This document shows positions 7,145-14,054 of a stretch of 19,550 bases of DNA, piece after piece. The first letter of the stretch is position 1. The number at the start of each line of letters is the position of its first letter. The notes beneath the pieces are model-generated. The model had not been told where the DNA came from and searched no databases. It saw only the letters and a list, made by a program, of their open reading frames with translations. The DNA is from an uncultured Burkholderiales bacterium (lineage in GTDB: Bacteria; Pseudomonadota; Gammaproteobacteria; Burkholderiales; Burkholderiaceae_C), in NCBI GenBank assembly GCA_903953985.1, contig CAJBLW010000451.1, positions 1 through 19,550 of the forward strand, read 5' to 3'. The position numbers and the translations under genes are program-made.

Positions 7145-8130
7145 ACACCTCGATCACAGCGAATACCCCAAACCCGGACGACTTCGTTTTCCGGACAGCC
7201 GACCGCATGCGCATCGACGGCTGCACCAACGCCATCGCCCGCGAAGGCCTGAGCCTATCACTGCAATGCGAACACGAAGCCCTGCTTGATCATTACACCA
7301 ACCTGCTGCTCAAACGCCTGCGGCAAGAAGCCCCCGAACACCACCTCGAGGTTTATTTTCCAACCAACACCGATGCCTTGCTCGCCCGCTTCAACGACGC
7401 CCTGGCCCGCCAATCTGTTCAACAAGCCACCCGCACCTCCACCGGCGACAGCCCTGCGCAGATCTGGGTCGTACACGACGCCCAAGCCCTGCCCGAAACC
7501 GAAATCCAGCTGCTCGCCCGCTTGATTCAGAACTTCCCTGGCGCCAACATCCGGGCCATCCTGCTCATGAAAGGCCCTGCAGACGGCTACAACAACCTGT
7601 CCGCTTTCGGCCGCAAAATCCTGCGCTGGGAAATCGAAGCCCCCAGCGCCGAACAGGCTCAAGCCACGCTCGATTTCGCCCGCTCCGAAGGCCGCTTGCA
7701 GCCCGTGCAACAACTGCTCAAACGCATCAACCGTCAAGCCTGGGCCGAAGATGCCCCGCGTCCCGACACCCAAGACGCGGCCGACTTCGCCGACGAAGTC
7801 CCCACACCCTCGCCACCTCGACGCGCCAACCGGGTCAAGCAACAAGTGCAAGCCTTTCACGAAAAAGGCCAAGAAGCCCTGGCCAAAAGCACCCGACTCT
7901 TGGGCAAATGGGACAAAAACCACACCCGACTGCTGCTCTGGGTCATGGCCGCGCTGACCCTGTCTACCGCCACCATGCTCTGGCTCCAGCCGGAAGCTTT
8001 TGGCATAGGCAAAGCCCCCATCAGCAAGACCTCCGTGCCCATGCCAATGTCTATTGAATTGCCACAACCCGGTGCAGGGAACCCCCCAGCCCAGCCCGGA
8101 GCCCCAGCGACCCCCGCCAAGCTACCCTGA
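7141..8130 (+). CDS. Unknown single-pass membrane protein with a degenerate ExeA/DamX-type ATPase domain
   Basis: I do not recognise this 329-residue protein as a named family. Residues about 25-200 read like a P-loop/AAA domain of the ExeA/DamX kind. A strand and a helix rich in Leu (SLSLQC then HEALLDHYTNLLLKRL) occupy the Walker A place, but no GxxGxGKS/T is present. IWVVHDAQALPETEIQLLARLIQNF matches the Walker B strand and following helix, with HD in place of DE. NIRAILLMKG resembles the sensor-1 strand. A Pro/Arg linker, one transmembrane helix (about 263-282), and a Pro/Ala-rich tail of about 45 residues follow. The start overlaps the flhB stop, and the next gene starts 19 bases later. 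The domain looks unable to bind or hydrolyse ATP, so a scaffold or localisation role is my inference. The fold assignment is moderate confidence; the gene being real is near certain. Confidence 0.85.
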   Translation: MNTSITANTPNPDDFVFRTADRMRIDGCTNAIAREGLSLSLQCEHEALLDHYTNLLLKRLRQEAPEHHLEVYFPTNTDALLARFNDALARQSVQQATRTSTGDSPAQIWVVHDAQALPETEIQLLARLIQNFPGANIRAILLMKGPADGYNNLSAFGRKILRWEIEAPSAEQAQATLDFARSEGRLQPVQQLLKRINRQAWAEDAPRPDTQDAADFADEVPTPSPPRRANRVKQQVQAFHEKGQEALAKSTRLLGKWDKNHTRLLLWVMAALTLSTATMLWLQPEAFGIGKAPISKTSVPMPMSIELPQPGAGNPPAQPGAPATPAKLP

Positions 8131-8149
8131 CCCCGCACAGGAATACGCC

Positions 8150-8653
8150 GTGAAAAAATCCACCCTCATCCGCAGCGACCAACCCCACGCCGTCAAAATG
8201 CCAGCGGGCTCCAATGTGGCCGCTCGCCAAAACACCCAAAAATTCAAGTCATCGGAAACCACCGACGACAGCCCCACCAACATTCAAAAAGTGGCGCCCG
8301 TCAAAAACCCAAAAAGCAAGCGCATCGACCCCCCCGCTCCGATCGTCAAAACCGTCCGTTCCAAAGCCCTCAAGAGCTCGCCGGTCGAAGTCCCGACCCC
8401 ACTCGCCAAACCCCAATCCAAAACCGCATCCGGCCCAACGGCCAGGGCCAAACCCAAACTGCGCACCGTCCCGCCCTCCAGCAGCGCCAAATCGCACCCC
8501 CTGGACGCAGCACCCACACAGAATGAGCCCATCTGGGAACAAGACAACCCCGTCAAAACCCGCATCGATCAACTCAGAGCCCGTAACGCCCAATTGGCAG
8601 AACAACTCCAGCGACTTCCGCAGATGCCCACAGCCCGAGGAAACCAACCATGA
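8150..8653 (+). CDS. Hypothetical basic, disordered protein
   Basis: Unrecognised. I start it at the GTG at 8150, with AGGA eight bases upstream. The frame extends to a TTG at 8054 inside the previous gene, which has no ribosome site. This gives 167 residues, dominated by Lys, Pro, Ser, Ala and Thr with no predicted fold. It resembles a low-complexity linker until about residue 140, where PVKTRIDQLRARNAQLAEQLQRL forms a short amphipathic coiled coil. There is no signal peptide or membrane helix, so it is probably cytoplasmic or bound to a partner's coiled coil. Its stop overlaps the next start by four bases (ATGA). Codon bias matches the fli genes, which supports it being real. Confidence 0.7.
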   Translation: MKKSTLIRSDQPHAVKMPAGSNVAARQNTQKFKSSETTDDSPTNIQKVAPVKNPKSKRIDPPAPIVKTVRSKALKSSPVEVPTPLAKPQSKTASGPTARAKPKLRTVPPSSSAKSHPLDAAPTQNEPIWEQDNPVKTRIDQLRARNAQLAEQLQRLPQMPTARGNQP

Positions 8654-9636
8654 GCGACAAAGAATTCACCCCCACAGACCCCATCCTTGTGGAAACCACC
8701 GGCAGCGAGGACAGCACCGCCCAAGTCCCCCACAGCGCCAGCGACACGGCCCCAAGCCCAACCTCGGCCCACAGCGCTGCGGCACCAGCCCGCAGCGCTG
8801 AATCACCGGCCCCCGAGTCGCAACCGCATCTGGGCCTCACCGTGGATGAACGCGCCTACCGGCAATACCAATCGCTGGCCCAAGTCGTGCTCGACTCGGC
8901 CGACATTGCCAGCAAGTCCGCAGAGTCCGCTGCCGCCGCCAGCAGAAACATGCACAAGGCCACCACCGAATTCAAAGACTTGACCGAAGTCGGCCATAAA
9001 AAAGCCCTGATCCTGCTGGGCGCCACAGGCGGCCTGATGGTGATTTGTCTCATCTTCTTTTTGGTCATGGGTGTGCGAATGAACAGCCGCATCAACCAAC
9101 TGGACACCATGATGCTGGCCGTCGGCAAGCGCGTGGTCGACCTCAACGTCGGCCTCGAATCGCTCGACGTCATCAACCGCAGCATCGAAAGCCTGACAGC
9201 GCAACAAGCCGAACAAGCCAAAAACCAAGGCCAGATCGAAACACGCATCAGCGACGCACTCAAAAAATCCGAAACCATGGTGCAGACCGTGCCCGGAGAA
9301 ACTGCCAAACAAGTCGCCGCCACCAGCGACAACCTGCTCAAACAAGTCCAAGCCATTAATGGTCGCCTGCAAAGCCAAGCCGGTGCCGTGCAAAGCCTGG
9401 GCAACGAAGTCAAAGCCCTCAAAGGTGCGGTCGGCAACGTTGACAAACTCAATAGCGACGTCCAAGCCCTGGTGACCCTGCAAAAAGAACGCTACCTCGA
9501 AACCCTGCAGAAAAACAACGCCAACGCCAACGCCAGCACCAACCGGGCCGTCCAGTTCCCCCGAATCAACCCGCCCAGGCCCGCAGGCGAGCCTGCTGCC
9601 ACCACCCCCCCCGCAGCCGCGCCTGCGCCGCGCTGA
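8650..9636 (+). CDS. Hypothetical membrane-anchored coiled-coil protein
   Basis: Unrecognised 328-residue protein. It has a disordered acidic/Ala/Ser/Pro N-terminus (1-60), an amphipathic stretch (65-115), and one transmembrane helix at about 118-141 (ALILLGATGGLMVICLIFFL). A long coiled-coil-prone region follows, to about residue 295 (heptad-like LDTMMLAVGKRVVDLNVGLE, repeated Gln/Lys/Glu runs). It ends in a Pro/Ala tail. By the positive-inside rule the coiled coil may be periplasmic, but the topology is not certain. The architecture recalls chemoreceptor- or TolA-like tethers without their signature motifs. It is the last gene of the run that starts at fliK; no clear terminator follows. Confidence 0.8.
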   Translation: MSDKEFTPTDPILVETTGSEDSTAQVPHSASDTAPSPTSAHSAAAPARSAESPAPESQPHLGLTVDERAYRQYQSLAQVVLDSADIASKSAESAAAASRNMHKATTEFKDLTEVGHKKALILLGATGGLMVICLIFFLVMGVRMNSRINQLDTMMLAVGKRVVDLNVGLESLDVINRSIESLTAQQAEQAKNQGQIETRISDALKKSETMVQTVPGETAKQVAATSDNLLKQVQAINGRLQSQAGAVQSLGNEVKALKGAVGNVDKLNSDVQALVTLQKERYLETLQKNNANANASTNRAVQFPRINPPRPAGEPAATTPPAAAPAPR

Positions 9637-9711
9637 AGCTTGAATACAACCCAAGATGACTTTCGCCAACACCATGCCACGCCATTGATCCGGGCGAAGA
9701 CCAGCCCGTCT

Positions 9712-9834
9712 ATGTTTGAAGAAGGTCCGAGCCTATTGGGCGCAGCACGCACAATGGGCGTGGTCGATCAGACACTGTTCAACTGGATCAAGGCCAAGCG
9801 CCAAGGGACTCATTCGACGCACAGGGCGATGTAA
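9712..9834 (+). pseudogene. Remnant of an IS3-type transposase OrfA (helix-turn-helix part)
   Basis: The reading frame from 9712 contains MFEEGPSLLGAARTMGVVDQ followed by TLFNWIKAKRQG. This is the typical helix-turn-helix of IS3-family OrfA proteins (the ...ARELGV..QTL.NW+KA pattern). The usual N-terminal start and everything after the HTH are missing; the frame runs about 8 unrelated codons to a stop. No terminal inverted repeats or OrfB are visible. It fills the gap between the convergent ends of the fli run and the minus-strand pair and marks a past insertion. The rest of the gap (9637-9711) shows nothing recognisable. Confidence 0.6.
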
Positions 9835-10220
9835 GTGAGCACAAAAACGCCGTTGGGAGAAATTTTTCGCCAGTAGCCCATGTCTTTCACATCGGCAACT
9901 TTTTCTCCGGTCAGTTTGGGCCCGGTGTAACTGGTCATCTGCCCCAAACGGTGCATTTTGTAGGTGCAGTCGTATTCGTTCAGGTAGCGTCTGGAGCGCA
10001 CCCCTTCCGCGTCCGGTGTTTTGAGGTCCTGCATTTCCCAGACTCGGCGGATCCTGTCTTCCCGCTCGATGGCGCTGCGGTTCACGTAGAGCGTCAGGTC
10101 CTGGGTTTCGCCGATGCGGGTCCAGGCCTGTGCGGTCAGTGGGCTCAGGCAGCCCGCCAAGCCGGCACAGCACAGACTCCAACGCACCACAGCACGCATT
10201 GAAAATGCTCGCATCGTCAT
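9810..10220 (-). CDS. Secreted surface-adhesin-E-like protein
   Basis: The 136-residue protein has an N-terminal signal region (RWSLCCAGLAGCLSPLTAQA). The mature part has the pattern of the surface-adhesin protein E-like family common in proteobacteria: a Trp near the start (AWTRIGETQDLTLYVNRSAI), a central VWEMQDL strand, RSRRYLNEYDCTYKMHRL with one conserved Cys, and a last Cys at the end (ALCVE). That leaves two cysteines that could form a disulfide. Cys23 sits in an LAGC context, so a lipoprotein reading is possible. I favour the ATG at 10220 with GAG upstream; the frame is open to a TTG at 10232. It follows the FemAB-like gene by 8 bases, so the two are probably co-transcribed. Function unknown. 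Confidence 0.72.
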   Translation of the reverse strand: MTMRAFSMRAVVRWSLCCAGLAGCLSPLTAQAWTRIGETQDLTLYVNRSAIEREDRIRRVWEMQDLKTPDAEGVRSRRYLNEYDCTYKMHRLGQMTSYTGPKLTGEKVADVKDMGYWRKISPNGVFVLTYIALCVE

Positions 10221-10228
10221 GTTTGTTC

Positions 10229-11155
10229 TCAAAAAAAAGTTCCCGCAAGGGTGATGGCTTGACCGCCTGTGCCAAGTTTGAAGCGAGAGATGCCGGGCAG
10301 ATCGTGGGTGTTGACGCCCCCCAGATCGAGCACCTCGATGCCATGGTCCTGCAAGTAAGCCATGGCCTGCCAGAGCAAAGCGTTATGGGCATTGAGCTGT
10401 CGGCCCTCTTCGTCGGCCCAGCCCATATGGTAACTGGCAACTCGGCCGTGCATCAGAAAGAGCATGCCGCCCACGGCGTTCTTGCCCAGTTCGGCATAGG
10501 CCACCACAAAGGCCTGACGGGGGTCGGCCGCAGCGGCAATGTAGGCTTGTACAAAATCGGTGGGCAAGCCATGAAATTTTTTCGCTTCGCGCTGGGCGAC
10601 TTCCTGGCCCAGCAGCCAATCACAGCGCTTTCGGCTTGGTTGCACATGAATGCGCAGCTTCACATTGGCCTGCACTTTGTTCAATCGGTTGCGCCACTTG
10701 CCCTCGAGCTGGGCTTTCAAAGTGGGCAGCGAGTGGGTCAAATCGAGCAGCACAGTGGAGTACCCGGTCATCACCCGTGACAGGCCTTGGGTTTCAAGCG
10801 GATCGAGTTGTTCGCTGGTGCGGTCGGGGGAAAACAAGGGGACTTTCAGGCGCCGCAGGGGGATCGATTGGCGCAGGCGCTTGTAGATGTCTGCTCGTTG
10901 AGCGGGGCTGAGGTCGGGATGGAAGATCGGGCCCCGCGTACAAGAGGCCAAAGAAATGTAGCCAAGCACCCGTTTGCACATGAATTGGGCAATGGCCACC
11001 AGTTGGCCTTCTTGCCAGACCATGGACCGCGACATGCTCACGCCCAATGAGGTCAACGCCTCGCCGTAAGTCCATGCCTGTTGCAAAGCGCCGCGCTGGG
11101 TCGAATGAAATTCTTCCCAATCGGCTTGTGGCAATTGCTCCCATTTCAAATCCAT
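10229..11155 (-). CDS. FemAB/GNAT-superfamily acyl- or aminoacyl-transferase
   Basis: The 308-residue protein looks like a two-GNAT-fold transferase of the FemAB-like kind (peptidoglycan bridge or exopolysaccharide/lipid-linked acyl transfer). Visible features are an N-terminal WEEFHSTQRGALQQAWTYGEAL (family W..F......Q.W.YG), SCTRGPIFHP (the RGP motif after the first strand set), and KWRNRLNKVQANVKLRI (basic helix with RN.L.KA-type pattern). Later come VGGMLFLMHGRVASYHMGWAD, an N-A-HNALLWQAMAYLQDHG helix, and the closing LDLGGVNT...GISRFKLGTGG, which is typical for this family (DLGG......GL..FK..FGG). The substrate cannot be read from sequence. It is transcribed away from motA and leads the two-gene minus unit. 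The ribosome site is weak. Confidence 0.82.
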   Translation of the reverse strand: MDLKWEQLPQADWEEFHSTQRGALQQAWTYGEALTSLGVSMSRSMVWQEGQLVAIAQFMCKRVLGYISLASCTRGPIFHPDLSPAQRADIYKRLRQSIPLRRLKVPLFSPDRTSEQLDPLETQGLSRVMTGYSTVLLDLTHSLPTLKAQLEGKWRNRLNKVQANVKLRIHVQPSRKRCDWLLGQEVAQREAKKFHGLPTDFVQAYIAAAADPRQAFVVAYAELGKNAVGGMLFLMHGRVASYHMGWADEEGRQLNAHNALLWQAMAYLQDHGIEVLDLGGVNTHDLPGISRFKLGTGGQAITLAGTFF

Positions 11156-11188
11156 ATCGTCATAATAGGCAAATTTTTTAAATTCGAC

Positions 11189-11215
11189 TCAAGAAAACGC
11201 ATTTGTATCCGATGA
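11189..11215 (+). promoter_or_regulatory. Candidate sigma-28 (FliA) promoter upstream of motAB
   Basis: TCAA, 15 bases, then TCCGATGA matches the flagellar sigma-28 pattern TAAA-N15-GCCGATAA at 3 of 4 and 6 of 8 positions with exact spacing. motAB genes are commonly sigma-28 dependent. A start point would fall near 11222, inside the small ORF at 11212, so both readings cannot hold in full. Confidence 0.4.
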
Positions 11216-11424
11216 ATACAGGTATTAACAAAAAAAATGAGCCTTCATCCCCAAAAGAACATGCCATCTTGGGGCATGACATACCCAAATCCCGCTTGAC
11301 GATTTCGGGATGGGCTTGGGGGGCGCTGTATTTGGGTCTGCCTGTCATTTTGCTGGGCAATTTAATGGACTTCTTTTTTCAATGGACGCTAGGTTGGTGC
11401 ATCGGTGTTTGGTGCATTGTCTAG
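11212..11424 (+). CDS. Possible small membrane protein upstream of motA
   Basis: A 70-residue frame from the ATG at 11212: a polar, Lys/Pro/Ser-containing first 30 residues, then a very hydrophobic stretch (WAWGALYLGLPVILLGNLMD and FFFQWTLGWCIGVW) that could span the membrane once or twice. It ends 15 bases before motA. No family is recognised and there is no good ribosome site. The ATG also overlaps the -10 part of a possible sigma-28 promoter. The clear polar-then-hydrophobic organisation argues for a real gene; the promoter overlap argues against this start. If it is not a gene, 11156-11439 is the motA leader. Confidence 0.4.
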   Translation: MNTGINKKNEPSSPKEHAILGHDIPKSRLTISGWAWGALYLGLPVILLGNLMDFFFQWTLGWCIGVWCIV

Positions 11425-11439
11425 ACTTAAAGGGCCACC

Positions 11440-12303
11440 ATGTTTTTCTTTGTCGGTTTAGCGGTAGTTTTTGGTGCAGTGTTTGGCGGTTACGTCATTG
11501 CTGGCGGCAAGATGGCCCCCATCATCAAGGCCGCGCCTTTCGAATTTCTGATCATCGGGGGGTCCGCCATTGGTGCTTCTTTGGTGGCCAACAGCTTTCC
11601 TGTTTTCAAGGCGGCCATGGGCGGCATCGGCAAGTGCATCAAAGGACCCAGTCTTCACCAAGCCGATTACCTGGCATTGATGCTGCTGGTGGGCAAACTG
11701 CAAACGGTGATGAAAAAAGAAGGCGTGGTGGCGCTCGAATCGCACGTTGAAAACCCAGATTCGAGCCCGATTTTTGGTGAATTCCCCAAGCTCGCCAAGG
11801 ACCACTCCATCGTTCAGATGATTTGCGATCCCCTTCGATTGATGGTGATCTCGCAGGGCAATCTGGACGCCGATGCCTTGGACGATTTGATGAAAAAGGC
11901 CATCAAGGTGCACCACCATGAGGCCTTGTTGGCCCCCGGCGCGTTGGCCGGCATTGCGGGCGGTTTGCCCGCGCTGGGTATCGTGGCCTGCGTGTTGGGT
12001 GTGGTGAAAACCATGGGGGCGATTGACCAACCCCCGCCTGTGCTGGGTGCGCTGATTGGCTCCGCGCTGGTGGGGACGCTGATGGGCGTGTTTTTGGCCT
12101 ACGGCATGTTTGAGCCCTTTGCTGGCCGGCTGACCCAAATCATCAACGAAGACGCGCAAGCCTTCGACGTGATCCGCGAGATGATCGTGGGCAACCTCAA
12201 GGGCCACGCTCAACCGTTGGTGATCGAGTCCGCAAGGGCCTGCATTTCACACCACAACCAGCCAAGCTTTGCCGACGTCTTTGACGGCATGCGAGGATCC
12301 TGA
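11440..12303 (+). CDS. motA: Flagellar motor stator protein MotA
   Basis: MotA is the four-helix stator subunit that pushes on FliG using proton flow. The 287-residue protein is normal length. It shows the N-terminal helix with GGYVIAGG, AAPFEFLIIGGSAIGA, and the cytoplasmic loop with LQTVMKKEGVVALESHVENP (the LE..IENP motif with the Glu equivalent to E98 of E. coli). PGALAGIAGGLPALGIVACV carries the key Pro of helix 3 (P173 equivalent). FLAYGMFEPFA carries the second key Pro, and HNQPSFADVFDGMR closes it. This is the ungapped E. coli-like MotA type. The start has AAAGGG upstream. Its TGA overlaps the motB ATG by one base. Confidence 0.97.
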   Translation: MFFFVGLAVVFGAVFGGYVIAGGKMAPIIKAAPFEFLIIGGSAIGASLVANSFPVFKAAMGGIGKCIKGPSLHQADYLALMLLVGKLQTVMKKEGVVALESHVENPDSSPIFGEFPKLAKDHSIVQMICDPLRLMVISQGNLDADALDDLMKKAIKVHHHEALLAPGALAGIAGGLPALGIVACVLGVVKTMGAIDQPPPVLGALIGSALVGTLMGVFLAYGMFEPFAGRLTQIINEDAQAFDVIREMIVGNLKGHAQPLVIESARACISHHNQPSFADVFDGMRGS

Positions 12304-13310
12304 TGGCCGAGGCAGACAAAGCCGCAGCGGGAACGCCCGAAGAAGTCGCTGCAGCTGCTGCTGCTGCAGAGGCATTGCGGCCCATCATCATCGTCAAAAA
12401 GATCATTGCCGAAGATGGCCATGCGGGTGCACACGGTGGCGCCTGGAAAATCGCACTGGCCGACATGATGACGGCCATGATGGCTTTTTTCTTGTTGATG
12501 TGGCTGCTGGGTGCCAGTAACGAGGACAAGCGCAAAAGTGTGGCGGACTATTTCAGGCCCGCCTCCCACAGCCAGATTGTCTTTGGTGAAATGGCGGGCT
12601 CCAATGGTTTGTTTGGTGGCAAGTCCATCATCGACACCGATGGTTTCCCTTTCACCGCCAAGCAAACCGCATTGCTCGAGCGTTTGACGCCGCAGGCCCA
12701 AGGTGGCCCAGCCGAAAGCTTTGGTTCCTCCAAGGAAGAAAACAACAAGGATGGCCCATCCGACCAAGACCCAGGCAAAGCCTCGGGTTCGGGCTCACCC
12801 AGCGAGGGTGGCGGCAGTGGCTCGCCAGGCCAGAAACAGGACAAGGAAAATTTCGACAAGGTCGAAAAAGAGATCAAGCAAAAATTGTCTGAAAGCCCGC
12901 AGTTCGACAAAATCAAGGACCAGGTCAGCATCACGCGCGAGAAGGACGGTTTGCGCATTGAAGTGATCGACAAGGCCGACTTTGCCATGTACAGCTCCGG
13001 CGGCGCGGTGATGGGCAACAAAGCGGCCGCCTTGATGGCCGAAGTGACCCAATCGCTCAAACCACTGCCCAACAAATTGTCGATTCGTGGCCACACGGAC
13101 AGCATGGGTTTCGCGCCGGACAGCATGCGCAACAATTGGACCCTGTCAACTGAGCGGGCCGATGCCACGCGGCAATTCATGCAATCCCAGGGCATCAGTG
13201 GCAATCGGTTCTCGCGCATCGAGGGGGTGGCCGATACCAATCCAAAAGTGCCGGGCAATGCTGCAGACCCGCGCAACCGCCGCGTCAGCATCACGGTGCT
13301 GAACCAGTAA
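12303..13310 (+). CDS. motB: Flagellar motor stator protein MotB
   Basis: MotB anchors the stator to peptidoglycan and carries the proton-binding Asp. In this 335-residue protein, the single membrane helix holds ALADMMTAMMAFFLLMWLLG. Asp54 is the equivalent of E. coli D32, placing this in the proton-type group (ADxMTAMMAFFL). The cytoplasmic N-terminus is about 20 residues longer than in E. coli and contains an eight-Ala run. After the plug region, a Gly/Ser/Asp-rich linker (about 140-180) leads to a C-terminal OmpA-type peptidoglycan-binding domain. That domain has LSIRGHTDSMGF, STERADATRQFM and the NRRVSI ending. Coupled to motA by overlap. Confidence 0.97.
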   Translation: MAEADKAAAGTPEEVAAAAAAAEALRPIIIVKKIIAEDGHAGAHGGAWKIALADMMTAMMAFFLLMWLLGASNEDKRKSVADYFRPASHSQIVFGEMAGSNGLFGGKSIIDTDGFPFTAKQTALLERLTPQAQGGPAESFGSSKEENNKDGPSDQDPGKASGSGSPSEGGGSGSPGQKQDKENFDKVEKEIKQKLSESPQFDKIKDQVSITREKDGLRIEVIDKADFAMYSSGGAVMGNKAAALMAEVTQSLKPLPNKLSIRGHTDSMGFAPDSMRNNWTLSTERADATRQFMQSQGISGNRFSRIEGVADTNPKVPGNAADPRNRRVSITVLNQ

Positions 13311-13394
13311 TCAGGTGTGAACTTCAGCCTTACTGCACGTTAAGATGACGACTGTCCGCCTTGGTTCGCACCAACACCTTCTAGAGGTTCCCCC

Positions 13395-13892
13395 ATGCTG
13401 AAAAATACTGCAATCGGTATCGCCATCGGTCTTTTGGTCATGGGCGGCATCTGGGGGCTGGTGCACCTCATGTGGGAAAGTCGTCCGGAGACCGATTTGA
13501 TCGCCGAAAGCATACCCGGCGACAGCAAAGGGGTGATGGATCTGATTTGTGAGCTGGAGTTGGACTTGGACGGTCAACTGGCTTTGGGCATCAAGGAGAA
13601 CGAGCCCTCCAGGATCACCATGGCACAGATTGATTTTGAGAAAAAATCAGGCTGGTATCAAGGCAAGATTGCCATCTCTGAAAGCCGTTCTGGGACCCTG
13701 CAGTTGATGGGCACGCGACTGAAGATTTACCGCCCTGCCATGTTCCAGCGCTTTGGCGTGATGATCACGGGTGAAGAGTTTGTGGTGGACCGCAAAACAG
13801 GCAGTTTTGTGCAATCCCTGAGTTTGAACGACGGGCGCAACATCAAGCTCATCAAGGGCACTTGCGCCAAAGTGATCAAACCGCCGTTCTGA
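13395..13892 (+). CDS. Hypothetical membrane-anchored protein
   Basis: Unrecognised 165-residue protein. It has a Lys-containing start and one hydrophobic helix (AIGIAIGLLVMGGIWGLVHL, about 6-25), which may be a signal anchor. A soluble beta-rich-looking domain follows, containing one internal Cys (ICELELDLDG), a WYQGKIAI strand and a FVVDRKTGSF motif. The latter suggests a beta-hairpin with a recorded Arg/Lys-Thr-Gly turn. AGAGG lies upstream of the ATG. It is 84 bases after motB, with no strong terminator between, so it may be read from the motAB promoter. A likely terminator overlaps its end. It faces the regulator gene tail-to-tail. Confidence 0.72.
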   Translation: MLKNTAIGIAIGLLVMGGIWGLVHLMWESRPETDLIAESIPGDSKGVMDLICELELDLDGQLALGIKENEPSRITMAQIDFEKKSGWYQGKIAISESRSGTLQLMGTRLKIYRPAMFQRFGVMITGEEFVVDRKTGSFVQSLSLNDGRNIKLIKGTCAKVIKPPF

Positions 13893-13908
13893 TCGGTCTC
13901 GGTTTTTT
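13878..13908 (+). terminator. Possible intrinsic terminator after the 13395-13892 gene
   Basis: AAACCG pairs with CGGTTT around an inner CCG/CGG stem, loop TTCTGAT, with a three-base bulge. A run of six T (three in the stem) follows. It overlaps the stop codon. The stem is modest and not very GC-rich. Confidence 0.4.
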
Positions 13909-14033
13909 GTCATCCCAGACTTTCTTTTCTTTGTCATCCCGGACTAGATCCGGGATCCATGTTGGCCAAGGGAAATGGATCCCGGGTCTTCGCCCGGGAT
14001 GACAAGCTGAAGTCTTCGCCCGGGCTGACAAAC
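13908..14033. repeat. Large nested palindromic intergenic repeat (REP/GTCATCCCGG type)
   Basis: The arms at 13931-13960 and 13975-14005 are inverted copies of each other. One begins TTGTCATCCCGG and ends GGGATCCAT; the other reads ATGGATCCCGGG and ends CGGGATGACAA. Each arm is itself a hairpin (CCCGGA-N5-TCCGGG and CCCGGG-N6-CCCGGG). Partial extra copies flank them at about 13908-13920 and 14011-14033. This GTCATCCCGG...CCGGGATGAC element type is widespread between genes in proteobacteria. It lies between convergent genes, where it can fold in both transcripts and act as a bidirectional terminator or mRNA end protector. Confidence 0.85.
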
Positions 14034-14054
14034 CCAGTTCAATCCCAGAGGTAC

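Noticed and set aside
8803..9675. 290-codon minus-strand open frame opposite the coiled-coil gene
   Set aside because: Low-complexity antisense shadow; the plus-strand frame has a membrane helix, coiled coil and coupled start.
9733..10440. 235-codon minus-strand frame across the adhesin-like and FemAB-like genes
   Set aside because: It overlaps two better genes on the same strand in another frame and shows no coherent domain.
11314..11333. GG-N10-GC spacing before motA as a sigma-54 promoter
   Set aside because: It is a G-run coincidence with no TTGC or TGGCAC character.
13314..13371. Imperfect inverted repeat GGTGTGAAC/GTTCGCACC after motB as a terminator
   Set aside because: The loop is about 40 bases and no T-run follows the second arm.
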